Source: Strongyloides papillosus (lineage: Eukaryota > Nematoda > Chromadorea > Rhabditida > Strongyloididae). Taken from it: a stretch of DNA of 64,000 nt. The notes beneath the pieces are model-generated. The model did no database searches. It was given only the letters and a program-made list of their open reading frames with translations, and was not told the DNA's origin. Both the position numbers and the translations under genes were made by a program. Where the stretch lies: NCBI GenBank assembly GCA_005656395.1, contig SRSI01000028.1, positions 1,860,001 to 1,924,000 on the forward strand, read 5' to 3'. Below are positions 10,685 through 22,100 of the stretch, in pieces; within the stretch, counting starts at the first letter, position 1; each line of letters starts with the position of its first letter.

Positions 10685-12320
10685 TTAGAAAATGTTAATA
10701 AAATTTTATTTAAGAAAATAAGAAAAATATGTCCATGATGAAAAGATAATGAAAAATGGGAAATAATTATAGATTAGATAACTACAAATTTAATAAATAA
10801 GAATAATGGCAAACCATGATAATTGCCACTTTTTTAAAAATAATAGTATAAATTATCTATACAAATATGCATTCTCAAAATGTATCAAATTAAGGGAAAC
10901 ATAAAGCAAATTACATCTAAGAATTATAAAGCTGTAAATAGTGATGATCTTAAAACAAAAATTGAATATATATAAAAATAAGCTAGTAAGAAAAATTTTT
11001 TAAACATCTCTGGAGTATTTAAATTTCTATTCATGTAAAAACAAAATAGAAAGCTTTATTTTGGCATTACTTTCTAAGACTCTTGTTTTAGTATTAATAC
11101 TTATAATAATTATTAATAGCCACGTTAATGTATACATTTATAATAGTGAGATATTTTTAAATTAAAATTAAACATTATTAATATTTATGATTAAATTATA
11201 TTTATAAAGAAAAATTAAAATGTAAAAGAATATTTTTGGATATCTTTAAATAAATTGGTTTTTTTGCATTAAAATTAGTTTTAAAAAAAGGATTAGTAAT
11301 ATAATTTATGTATCTACAATCAAATTGAAGCAAAAGAAACTAATAAAATTTATTTAGACCGCTATATTAGAAACATATATTTTAACATATACTGTTTAAG
11401 ATATTTATCATTTAAAAATAAACATTTTTACAATTTATTAAACTATAAAGCGGATACATATGTAAAGTTTAAATTAAACTTTATTAAAAATTGATATATG
11501 AGTACATTGTGAGAAAATATTCATATTGAATTTCATTTTTAAAGGACAACAAACATATTCATAGATTAAAAAAATTATCATTTGGATATTTGATCTTAAA
11601 TAACAAAAAAAACTTTTTTAATTTACATTTAAATTTCAATAGCTAACAAAAATTTGGTACATTAAAGTTGTTGCACAGTATTAGAAATATTCTTAAAAAA
11701 ATGTTATTTTCTTATTATAGAATGACTTTAAAATTGAAGCTCTAATAATACGTATATTTACAAATGTTTTTTCTATAAAAGAAAAACGATCGTATAATTT
11801 AAGTTATTTAACATATGTAATGCATTTTTGATTGTTCCTATTCTTCGTAATTATTTTTAAAATGTATCGTATTCTCAAAAAGAATAAAAAATAAAAATTA
11901 TGCTTCTTCTTATCTTAATTTTATTTCATTTTTAAATTTTCCCTTAAAAAGTATCTAGTCCTTCCAGTAAGAGCAATTAGTCTATCACTGTTAATTTAAT
12001 TTTATCTTCAGGCATCATTTTAATTTTTCATTTTATAAATACATTAATTTCTTTAAAGTGTTCCTTTTTGTGAAGGGAAGTATTCTAATGTTATTATATT
12101 ACTTGTATTAAAAGTTTCATTTAAACAATTAAACGAGAAAAGATTTATAAAAACAATAACAAGATATAAAAGTTATGAGAATTAATAAATCCTTCATCGT
12201 TTTATTAACAAAAGACCTTGGAGGAGATGTTATCACAAACATTCTTATCTAAAAGTTCTATCTATATATATTAATAATTTGATGAATTAGACTTGAGAAG
12301 GCGGATGACCTAAATCTTAG
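10685..12320. other. Intergenic AT-rich spacer, possible 5' exon of the small membrane gene
   Basis: Apart from the 36-codon minus-strand frame at 10924-11034 mentioned under the previous gene, nothing is supported. A short hairpin-like sequence (TGGCAA...TTGCCA) lies at about 10807-10828. The right end is the collagen promoter region. Confidence 0.5.
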
Positions 12321-12324
12321 GTAG

Positions 12325-12332
12325 TATATAAG
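12325..12332 (+). promoter_or_regulatory. TATA box of the collagen gene
   Basis: TATATAAG lies 58 bp upstream of the collagen ATG, in a locally GC-richer stretch. Transcription would start about 30 bp downstream, leaving a short leader. I see no spliced-leader acceptor between it and the ATG, so direct initiation is likely. Confidence 0.6.
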
Positions 12333-12382
12333 AATCACCATTTACCTAAACTGCACAATCTTCTGATTACTTTCCTTGCAAA

Positions 12383-13379
12383 ATGGAAAATTTAGTTAAG
12401 AAGGATCCAGACCAACACAGGTATGTTTTCTTCTACCATTTTCTCATTTATTTCTTTTTATAGACGTATGCGTCAATATGCAATCTTTGCTGTTGCTATC
12501 TCAACAACTGCCGTTGCTGCAATCGTTTTGAGTGTACCAATCTTGTACTCCTACCTTCAAGATGTTCAAAGTTTGATTACCGTTGAATCTGACTTCTGTA
12601 AGATGCAATCTCGTGATCTTATCTATGAGATGTACGCTATTCAAAGCCAAAAAGGAAGTAGATCAGGAAGACAAAAGAGACACTGGATGTTCGGACAATG
12701 GGTTCCAGATAATCAACAAGCCGGAGGTTACGGAAGCCCTGCCCCAAGCAGTGGTTATGAACCTGTTGTTGAAGCAGAACCAGCTCCAACATGTTGCCCA
12801 TGCCTTCAAGGACCACCAGGACCCCCAGGACCTCCAGGATGTGATGGTAATGATGGTATCGATGGACCACCAGGAAGAGATGGAAAGAATGGACGTGACG
12901 GAAGCATCACTCCAGCTGACGCTCCAAATGAGCCATGTATCATCTGCCCACCAGGACCACCAGGTATTTCTGGAATCCAAGGAGCTAAAGGACCACAAGG
13001 ACCACGTGGAGCTAATGGATTCCATGGAACTGATGGAAAGAGAGGAGAAATGGGTATGGCTGGACCACCAGGACCAATGGGATTACCAGGACCCGAAGGA
13101 CCGCAAGGAAAGAAGGGACCAGATGGACGTGTCATCGACATTGAAGGACCACCAGGCCCACCAGGAGCCCCAGGACCACAAGGCCCAGCAGGACCAAAAG
13201 GACCAAGAGGTACCCCAGGTAGATCTATTCCAGGACCAAAGGGACCATGTGGTGATACCGGACGCCCAGGACGCGACGGTAAGAAGGGTAACCCAGGACC
13301 AAAAGGACCTATTGGATCCAAGGGACCAAATGGAGATTGTTTCCACTGTCCAACTCCACGTACCCCACCAGGTTATTAA
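12383..13379 (+). CDS. Nematode cuticle collagen
   Basis: Two exons: 12383-12420 and 12464-13379, with a 43-nt intron, giving 317 residues. The N-terminal part is a nematode cuticle collagen N domain: a transmembrane or signal-anchor segment at about residues 18-44, then a furin-type site RQKR at 82-85 where the secreted chain is released. Gly-X-Y blocks start at about residue 120, interrupted by cysteine-bearing linkers (CPC, CIIC, PCGD, CFHCP) that set trimer disulfides. The C-terminus ends [11 protein letters not shown], like the ROL-6/SQT-1-type collagens. Codon use is strongly biased to GGA and CCA, as in highly expressed nematode collagens. The product would be assembled into the cuticle. 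Several antisense and out-of-frame open reading frames are shadows of the Gly-X-Y repeats. Confidence 0.96.
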
Positions 13380-13455
13380 ATCTGATGATAACTTATTCAG
13401 TGCAATATGTTATAACTTTGTTGTTAACAAACGTATTTATTTTATTTACAATTTC

Positions 13456-13461
13456 AATAAA
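13456..13461 (+). terminator. AATAAA polyadenylation signal of the collagen gene
   Basis: AATAAA occurs 77 bp after the stop codon, the first such signal downstream, at a normal nematode distance. Confidence 0.55.
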
Positions 13462-13880
13462 AATATTCATTCATCTTTTACTATTTACATATTTACACAA
13501 TACCACAACATGACACTTTTTAATTATCTTAAAAAAACATATAGAAAACATTATTCTTTTTAAAGACTGCTTTATTTTATCTTAAGGCATCTAAACAGCC
13601 AGTTTATCAATCATTTGAATTAGTATTTATTCTTAATAACATTTTTCATAAACATATATGCTTTATTTGTTTACAATAAACATTTCTATTGCAAGAAATA
13701 TTTTTTTGCACACCAATGTACTACCTACATATAACGTTTTACCAATTTTTCAATACAACACTATACATAAATTTGGATAGAGAACACATATATTTAAATT
13801 TTATACAATATTGATGAAAATTTACATATATATCTAATAAATGCATATTTCCTTACTACATAAAAATATTGTATACAGTT

Positions 13881-13891
13881 TTATTTTTTAG
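13881..13891 (+). other. Probable spliced-leader acceptor for the NUP35 gene
   Basis: TTATTTTTTAG ends 8 nt upstream of the ATG at 13900. The very short leader and T-rich tract are typical of nematode trans-splicing. The collagen stop is 520 bp upstream, so operon membership is possible but not shown. Confidence 0.65.
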
Positions 13892-13899
13892 ATTCTAAA

Positions 13900-14934
13900 A
13901 TGAATTCAGGATCATTGGTTTTTAATGAATTTCATTCATCTCCACAGAAATTATCCTTCAAGAGTCGTGATGTTAGGAGTGGAAGGTTTTCAATTGGTGC
14001 AAAGGATTCAATTAATTACGATAGAAAAACTAATAACATCTATACTAGTACAATAGATTATAATTACAAACCAGTTTATAAATGTACCCGTCCAAGTATC
14101 GGAGCACTTCTCGAAAATCCAGGAAAATATTCAAGAGAGGAAAAAAGTAATTTTTATTTAAATGATGATCTTGAAATAATGGAAGAAGAAGATAAAGACA
14201 CAAAAAATGACGATTCAAATTCCACACAATATACAAGCGATGGACCTGACTTTTTATTTGGCCCTTTGACATCTCGTATTCCAAAGAAACGTAATATAAT
14301 AACAACAGATGAAGATAGTTCTCCTAAGCGAATTGGTAGTGGTGTGAAATTCGACTTAAATGTTAAAAAAAACGATGAAAAGTTTAATGGACCACCATTA
14401 CGTCAATTAAGAGATAGTGTAATTCTATCAAATTTGAATAGAAATCCATTAAAAGGTGTTAAAAATACAGATACTATCAATTATAATGAAATGAGTGATA
14501 GTGATTTTGAAAAAAGTTGTTGGTTAGTAATTTTTGGATCAAGTTCAGAATCCGAAAAAGTTGTACTGAAGCATATAACTGATAATATTGGTGGAATAAA
14601 AGCTATAGCTAGGAAAGTTGGTATCAATTATTTCTATGTTAGAATGGCTAATCCATTTTTAGTGAGAAAAGCCTGTGATATGCGTGTATATTTTTATAAT
14701 GATAAAGAAATAATTGGTTTTACCAAACCATCATCATTTGACTTTCTTGATAGTTCAGATTATGTAATTCAAGACTTATCAAAATGTGATGATGATAAAA
14801 ATAATACTAATGTCCCAAAGAAATCAATTATAAGAGTTGTCTCAATGAATACAAAATCTTTGTCACTTAGAGATGAAGTTCAACCAAAAGAAATTGGACT
14901 TCTTTCTAAATTATGGAGTTACGTTAACAAATAA
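13900..14934 (+). CDS. npp-19: Nucleoporin NUP35/NUP53 (NPP-19 type)
   Basis: A single-exon frame of 344 residues. The N-terminal 200 residues are polar and low in order. PPLRQLRDSV at 165-174 resembles the conserved PPxRSxxDD box of NUP35. Residues 207-277 fit the atypical NUP35-type RRM: WLVIFGSSSESEKVVLKHI, then YFYVRMANPFLVRKAC, matching the family pattern WVTVFGF...WMxIRYxSxLQARKAL. The last residues (LLSKLWSYV) can form the C-terminal amphipathic helix that binds the pore membrane in this family. NUP35 is a structural nuclear pore component linking the inner ring to the membrane; in C. elegans the gene is npp-19. The assignment rests on motif order; sequence outside the RRM is not conserved enough to recognise. 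Confidence 0.87.
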   Translation: MNSGSLVFNEFHSSPQKLSFKSRDVRSGRFSIGAKDSINYDRKTNNIYTSTIDYNYKPVYKCTRPSIGALLENPGKYSREEKSNFYLNDDLEIMEEEDKDTKNDDSNSTQYTSDGPDFLFGPLTSRIPKKRNIITTDEDSSPKRIGSGVKFDLNVKKNDEKFNGPPLRQLRDSVILSNLNRNPLKGVKNTDTINYNEMSDSDFEKSCWLVIFGSSSESEKVVLKHITDNIGGIKAIARKVGINYFYVRMANPFLVRKACDMRVYFYNDKEIIGFTKPSSFDFLDSSDYVIQDLSKCDDDKNNTNVPKKSIIRVVSMNTKSLSLRDEVQPKEIGLLSKLWSYVNK

Positions 14935-16168
14935 TAATTCTTTTTATTAAGTTATTTTGAAATAAATGTTATTTTTAGGTCAAATAAAATTTAAGTGTTA
15001 TTAATTTGCTCAAAATTAATAATTATTTTATAAACATATTGTCTTTTAAACAATGCATTGTTTTGACACGTTTATTCAGTTTAAAAATATACTTTCTGAA
15101 ATTTAATAACTCTAAAAGACCATATTTCGTGAGTTTTAAAATGTTAAAAGTTTTTAGTTTTGTACATCACTTCATATCTTTTGGTAAATTACGATATATG
15201 GATAATAAATCTGGTGAATGTGGTTGATGAAGCAGAGTATTTACTTTAAAGTGATTTGCATGTTTCGAAATGTTAATTGTAAGATAATAATCATTGTAAT
15301 CCATATATTATTACTTCTTATATCAGTTGGGTTAGGAAAAAGTCTTTTTTCTTTAATAATTATTTTCCCATAAAAGATCCTTTTTAATTAATATTTTAAA
15401 GTCTTTTAGGTATAAGACTCAAAGGAAAATAGATAATTAATTTTCTTTCCATATTTATACGCCATATATTAAAGTTTTTACTCAAGGAATGTGTTAAAAT
15501 TACATTAAGACACATTATTTTTCCAACTATAATAGTTTCGTAATAGAAAAAAGTATATAACGGACTAACGATGATAATAAAGCATAAATTACGCTACTAA
15601 ACAATAAATACCTTGAAATGATATATATACATGTTAAATTAACTTTTATCATAATTTTTGAATAATCCAATATGTAAACTTTTACATGTTTTTGTAAAAT
15701 TAGTTACCAAATAAATTTTAACATCTTTATTTATTGATTTTTCTGCAAATTACTATTAAAAATAAAGTTTGTGAGTATTGCGACAAAATATTTTAAAATA
15801 AATTCGAAAACATTATTTTGGAAAAGAAAAAATATAATAAATTAAAGATATACTTTCAATAATTTAATAATTTTATATAATATTTAGTTTACATGAAACT
15901 TTTTGTCAATATATATATAAATAAATAATAAACTTTTATCGGTTGAAAGGTGTAATAAAGAGACTAAGTAATTTTTGATTCTTGAGAAAGCCTATCTTTT
16001 TATGGCATTGCACGAGAATTGTTGTTATATTTCATTGTAAATTGAAACAATAAATTAATCATGTTATTTATTGCACTTGATTAAATATTGATAATAAGGG
16101 AAAAAGTAATTAGAGATTCATGAAGTGCTGAATGTTTTGTGTTATTTGTGAATAGTTTGTTTTTGATA
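14935..16168. other. Intergenic spacer between convergent genes
   Basis: It separates the 3' ends of the NUP35 gene (plus) and the Ser/Thr-rich gene (minus). I see no gene; the 73-codon frame at 15006-15227 is low-complexity. At about 15320-15470 the fragments TCAGTTGGGTTA and GGAAAATAGATAATTAATTT resemble the dispersed repeat at 42.3 kb, so a third, weaker copy may lie here. Confidence 0.5.
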
Positions 16169-16174
16169 TTTATT
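16169..16174 (-). terminator. AATAAA overlapping the stop codon of the Ser/Thr-rich gene
   Basis: On the minus strand the end reads GCTTAATAAATA. The AATAAA hexamer shares two bases with the TAA stop at 16173-16175. If used, it gives an almost absent 3' UTR. Confidence 0.4.
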
Positions 16175-19100
16175 AAGCAGCAGCATATTTTCTACACAAT
16201 CCAGCCCAACCAATGGATCTAAAAATAATTATTATTTATAAACTAACTATATTTTTTTCTTATTTTCTTACCTCTTTTTCCTACCCGTGCAAAGACTTCC
16301 AAAGAGATTTGGGAATCCTCCAAATGGATTCATTGGTTGTGGACAACAACATGTATTTGAGGTTGATGGAGCAGGACATGGGCAGGTGCTTTGACATGAA
16401 GATTGTTGAGGTATAGCAAATCCTTGAGAACCACAACCACTACTTCTGCATGGCGATGGAGCACCACATCCTCCACTATTACATGATGATGAGGCACCAC
16501 AACCACCACTTCTACATGGTGATGGTGCACCACAACCTCCTGACGAACATGGTGATGGAGCACCACAATTTCCTGATCCACAAGATGGCGTACATGGTTG
16601 CATATTTATTGGTGCACATATTCCACCTGTTCTAGAAAGCCAGTTACCTTAAAATAAACGATTAAAAAATATATTTCACTGTAATTTTTACCTCCACAAC
16701 ATCCTGGTTGGGAATACTGTTGTTGTTGTGGCAAACGTGGAGCAATTAAATAATTATTTCCGATTTGATTATTGTTATAACTTGGTGATGGTGGAATATT
16801 AGAGAATGGTTGTTGTACTGAACTAATATGTTGTGGAATTTGTGGAGATGGACGGTAATTTCCATTGTATCCTTGATTACTTGCTTCGACATTTGTTCCA
16901 ACACTTGGTCTGTAATTTTCAACTGATGGTTGAGACGATCCTTGTTCTGATGTTATAATAGTTGATTTGTGTGACTCTTCACCACCATATTGTGATGAGG
17001 GTGACTCAGGAACCTCATCATAATCGCCAGCACGACCTTCACCTCTTGTTTGAACAGTTTCTGGTAACTCTTCAACTATTACTTCTCCTTTATCTGAATG
17101 ATCCGTATGTGTTCCTGTTGTTATCTCTGAGATAATCTCTGCTGGTTGAACTGAGTGAGTAATTGTCTCCTCGGCACTTGGGATTCCTTGTGTCTCTGAG
17201 GGTGTAACTTCTACGCTTGTTGGATTTATTTTTGGTGTTATATTTTCATGTGTCCCAATATCAACTTCAAATTCTTCCTTTCTATCATATTCCTCTTTAC
17301 CTCCAGGAATAGTTTCACCTGGATGTGTCTCTGATGGCTGAATTTCACTAATAACTTCAGGACCATTATTAGATTCTGGTAAAGGTACAGATGGGGATGT
17401 TATACTGGAACCTGCGTATTTTGGTGATTCAGGTGGCGATACTTCAACATGATTAATTGGTTGAATAGGAAGTACATTTTCAAGTGGTGCTGGTGCATTA
17501 TTTCCACTATATGATTCATCAGTTGATGTAATTTTTATTTGGCTTGTATCAATAATTGAACTTCTTGGAGCAGTGTATGTTGGAGCTGGTGGGACATATA
17601 TCTCTTTGGGAACCTCTGAATTACTTCCTTGTGTCTCTTCTTTTATTTTTTGAATCTCATTATGTCCCTCAAACTCACTACCTCCAGCAGCTGAAAAATT
17701 GATATTAATGATTGTCAAAAAAAGTTATTTCTTGTCAAAACAAACCAATATGGTATGTCTTTAAAAAATACCAAGATAGTATATTAGTATTGATTAATTT
17801 AAGATGTGCAAAAGTGTTAATAATTATTTTTTAGTGTAAAGGCAATCTTATGAATAGTGTAGTATTGTAAAATTTAAAAATAATGAATTGATATTCTTGT
17901 TACTATTGTTAACTGATAAAGAATAAATTATTTCTATTATATAGTGCAAATATTATTAGTAAATACTCAAGAATCACACGTCACTCAAAGAACACACATA
18001 TTAAAATGGAAAACAGCAAAAAGATGATTCTTTATACAAAAGAATCAATGTTTTACCATTAACTTGTAGTTCATTTAAATGATAGGATGATTGTGCTGGA
18101 TGTAAGAGTGCACTCATATGTGACATAACATGTGATGGTACACGGGCTGCCATTGGAAGATCTTCTGTTAGATCTAATAGTGAAAATTCTTTTTGTGAGG
18201 AAAAATAAGACGGTTGTGCAATATTTTGTGAGGATATTAAATTTCTATAATTATTAAAATTAATACCTTTTTTTGTAGTTGAAGCTATTGTAGATGTTGA
18301 TTGAGGTATATTTATATAATTTAAAGCACTTTTAGCAGTAACCTCATTTGCTTTTTCTGTAGATGGCACTGTAAGCAGAGGCGTATTTATTTTTTGTTGC
18401 ATTGAGGAAGGAGGAACATTATTAGAACTATCAATGTTATTGTATGTATTGACATTCATTTTATTATTTCCCTCAGAAATGTTTTCACTATTTGTTCCAT
18501 AAGTATTTGATTGTGATGTTGAAGATTGTGAAAGCGATGATTTCTCAGAAGAAATTTTACTTGTACTAGTAGTAATACCTTCTGAAATTTTATCAGTTGC
18601 CTCATAAACACCATTTTCATAACCTGAGTTAGATGAAGTTTGTGATGATGAAGGTAACCTATCTGTGGAAGAAGCAGGTAAAATATCACTAATATTATCA
18701 ATTTCTGGATTATATTTATTACCCGGTCTGGTTGGAATACTTCCAACATGAACATTGTCTATTCCTGGTCCCTCTGTTATAGGAAATGAAGCACTTCCAA
18801 ATTCATTTATATTTCCAGCAGAAACAGATGGAGATGGCCTTGAATAAGTTTCCTTGATTGATACTGTCTCAACAACAGTGTTTGTAATAGCAGGCTTTTG
18901 AATTTTCTCAATTGGTTTTATTGGTAAAGTTGGTATGGTGGGTTTTGTTTCCTTGTAACTACCTACTGAATGATTATCTATTTTAGATGAACCTAAAACG
19001 TCAACATGAGATGTGATATCAATTTTTGGTGCAACAGTAGTTTTTATTTCAGTAGTAGCAGTTGAAGGATAATTTTTTGAAGCAGGAGAAGCGTTTAAAT

Positions 19101-22100
19101 TATTTTCTGAAAAAATATTAGATGAAAGCTTTTCAAGAGAGGTGTTAGCAGTAGTAGGTAAAGCATTATTATTCGATAAAGCAGAATGTAAATCTAAATT
19201 AGATGGAGTAGTTTTGTTTGATATGGTGTTAGTTGATACATAGTTTGGTAGATTTTGTCTTATATCATCATTTTCATCTTTGTTAGAACTACCAACTGAT
19301 TTATTTAAATTAATACTATTTGTAAAGAATTGTGATGGTGCCGAAGCGTTAACTTGTACATTATTAGTTTCATATCTTGAAGTAACATTAACATTTTTAG
19401 TTGTTGACTCATTTTCTTTTTTTTTTATTGTAACTGTAGTAAAATTTGTATTAATTATTCTATTTTCTACATTACTTGATAAAATACCAATATCTGGCAA
19501 TGTTTTATCATCATTATCATTAATTTCGTTAGAAGTTTGAATGATACCTAACTGTGTTGTTGATATCTTGTTTATACTACCTTTGTTGTTAAATTCATTA
19601 GTATTCTTAAGTTTGTTGTGATTAGAAATTATTGATCCAAAGTATGAATCATTATTGTTAGAATTTATTAAACCAAGCCTAGATGATTTTTCGCTTGAAA
19701 TATCATTTAAATTCGATTCTATGTTTAGTGAATTAGTTTTAGAAAGCTGGGGAAATGAAGATGAGAGAGTATCTAAAAGTGATATAGGATTTAATTTCTT
19801 ATTTTGATTAACCATTGACACGCCTTTTGAAGGTATACGACTAGTTAAAGAATCTAAATTACTCCTAGATTCATGGGATGATGCACTTTGGGAAGGTTTT
19901 GATATGATATTATTAAATGTAGTTTGAGCTATCGAAGCTTTATAAGCAGAAACACTAGTAGGCAAATATGGCAAAGAAGCTGTCATAATATTTTTTTTAT
20001 AATTATTTGATGGTAAAGCATTTAACTTAGTGGAAGAGTATGAAACAATGATATTATGAGATAACATACCAAGATTTGGGGCAGCAGAAGTTTGGTCTAT
20101 TGAAGTAGAAATTGGTTTTACTCCTGATGATGAAGGAATATTATTATTATTTTCATCAATAGAATTTTGTTTTTCATCAGATGGTTTAATGTGATAGGAA
20201 CCAGAAGAGGAGGATGAAACAAATGAGCTCGTTTCAGTAATTTTTGCATTAATTGCAGAAACTGTACCTATTGATTGGGATGTCGATGCAGTTGCCGTTG
20301 ATAAACTACCTGTAAATAATGTTTTTGTATTTTGAACTGTAGATGGTAAAGCGTTAGAGGTAAAAGCATTTTTTTCAGCATTTTGTGAAGCTAAATTTGG
20401 ATTAGTTTGAGGAACATGGGTGTCTGATGGTAAAACTGTATTAATTCTAGCAATTTTTTCTCCTTGATTTGCTGTATCAATTACTATTGAATTTGGTATA
20501 GAATTTCGTGATTTGGATGATGAAGCAGTGTTGTAATCTGGAGAAGAAGGAGTTTCAATTTTAACATTAAAAGGCAAAGCTAATAACCTGCCATCGTTGG
20601 CATTATTTGGCGTTGGTACGCTAGATGAAGCGAGTATTGAAGCAGTATTTAATATATTAGTAGCAGTTGCTTTATTATTAGTGGTAGAAATATCTTCTTC
20701 TATCTCAATCGGATAAGACGGCTTCATTGAGAATTGAGAAGAAGAAATTAAAGTAATAGTTTTGTTTTCTGAAGAATCAGTTATACTTTCAGATTCAATT
20801 CTAGTAATTTTAGAGGGGGAATTAGATAAATTTAAATTAGTATTTGTTGCTATAAATTTTTTTGTAAAGTTATTATCCTTACTTTTACTAGGTGGGGAAT
20901 GTAAATCAGATGAAGTTATACCTACAGGAAGTAGATTATTTTTTTTAACTTCATTAACATGGGAATTATCATTATATCCTTCATTTGTGGAAGAAGAGTC
21001 TGAATCTAATCGATCTGTTCCTAAATTAGAAGCATTTGCAGCATTGTCATAAGCATCAGTTTGATTTTCTGATTCTATTGTAGTAGGAAGACTAGGCAAA
21101 CTTGGTGAAGCATTTTTTATATTACTATAGGAACTTTCGACGACTTCAAAAACAACAGTTGGAATTTCAGATGTTGTCTTAGAAGGTAAAACAAAATTAC
21201 TTGGTGATGGTGAGCCTTCTGAACTAGAAGCCGTAACTTTAGTATCAAAAACCTCTGCTTGACTTTCAGATTTATCCATTATAGGTAAAACAGAGGATTT
21301 AGAAGAATACGTATTAATAGAATTAGAAGTAATTTTAGCATTTTCTGTTATATCAGTTAAGCTATTATTATTCACTCTCGTGGAGGTCATAGGTGAAACC
21401 GTTGATGGAAGCATATTTTCAAAAGCAGATGGCTTATTTTTAGCATCGACTTCATCTGATATAGTAGCTGAAATTTTAGAAGAAGCAGTTAAAGCATTTA
21501 AAGAATATGATGCGGATAATGAAGTTATACCTTCTGAAGCTGGATTGGTATTTTTATTATCTGTTCCACTACTTAGTGAAATTAATGTTGTATCGGTAGT
21601 TAAGGGTCCAGATAATGAAGGCAATTCATTCTTATTAGGTGTTTGTGATATTTCTACTGTCTTAGTATCAACATCGTATCCTGATTTAGAATTTGATGAA
21701 GTAGATGAAGTTTTTGAAGCAGATGAGCTTGTAGCAGCACTAGAGGAGGATGAACTAGAAGAAGCACCATTAGAAGATGATGAACTAGATGAAACACTGG
21801 AAGCAGATAAGCTTGATGATGCACCTGCACTTGGTGAAGAAATTGAAACAGAAGTTTTATTATAAGAGGTTGAAGCAGTAGATGGGATTTCAGCATTTTC
21901 TTTAATAGTAGAAGCCTCAGTTTCTTTTGAAACTAGTAACTGAGATTTAGATTCGTCAACATTATTCAAAGATGAAGAACCTAAAGAACCTGATATTGAT
22001 GTTGGTAAAACTACTGTATTATCACCAATAGAAGATGATGCAACAGTTATTTGAGATAGTGATGTTTCAGGTTTCGATGTTTCTTCATTACCTGAATATG

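Noticed and set aside
12583..13563. Long open frames on both strands over the collagen gene
   Set aside because: They are shadows of the GGA-CCA Gly-X-Y repeats; the true frame has the N domain, furin site and conserved C-terminus.
21380..21865. 161-codon plus-strand acidic frame
   Set aside because: Antisense of the Ser-rich exon; Glu/Asp/Ala richness is the complement of Ser codons.
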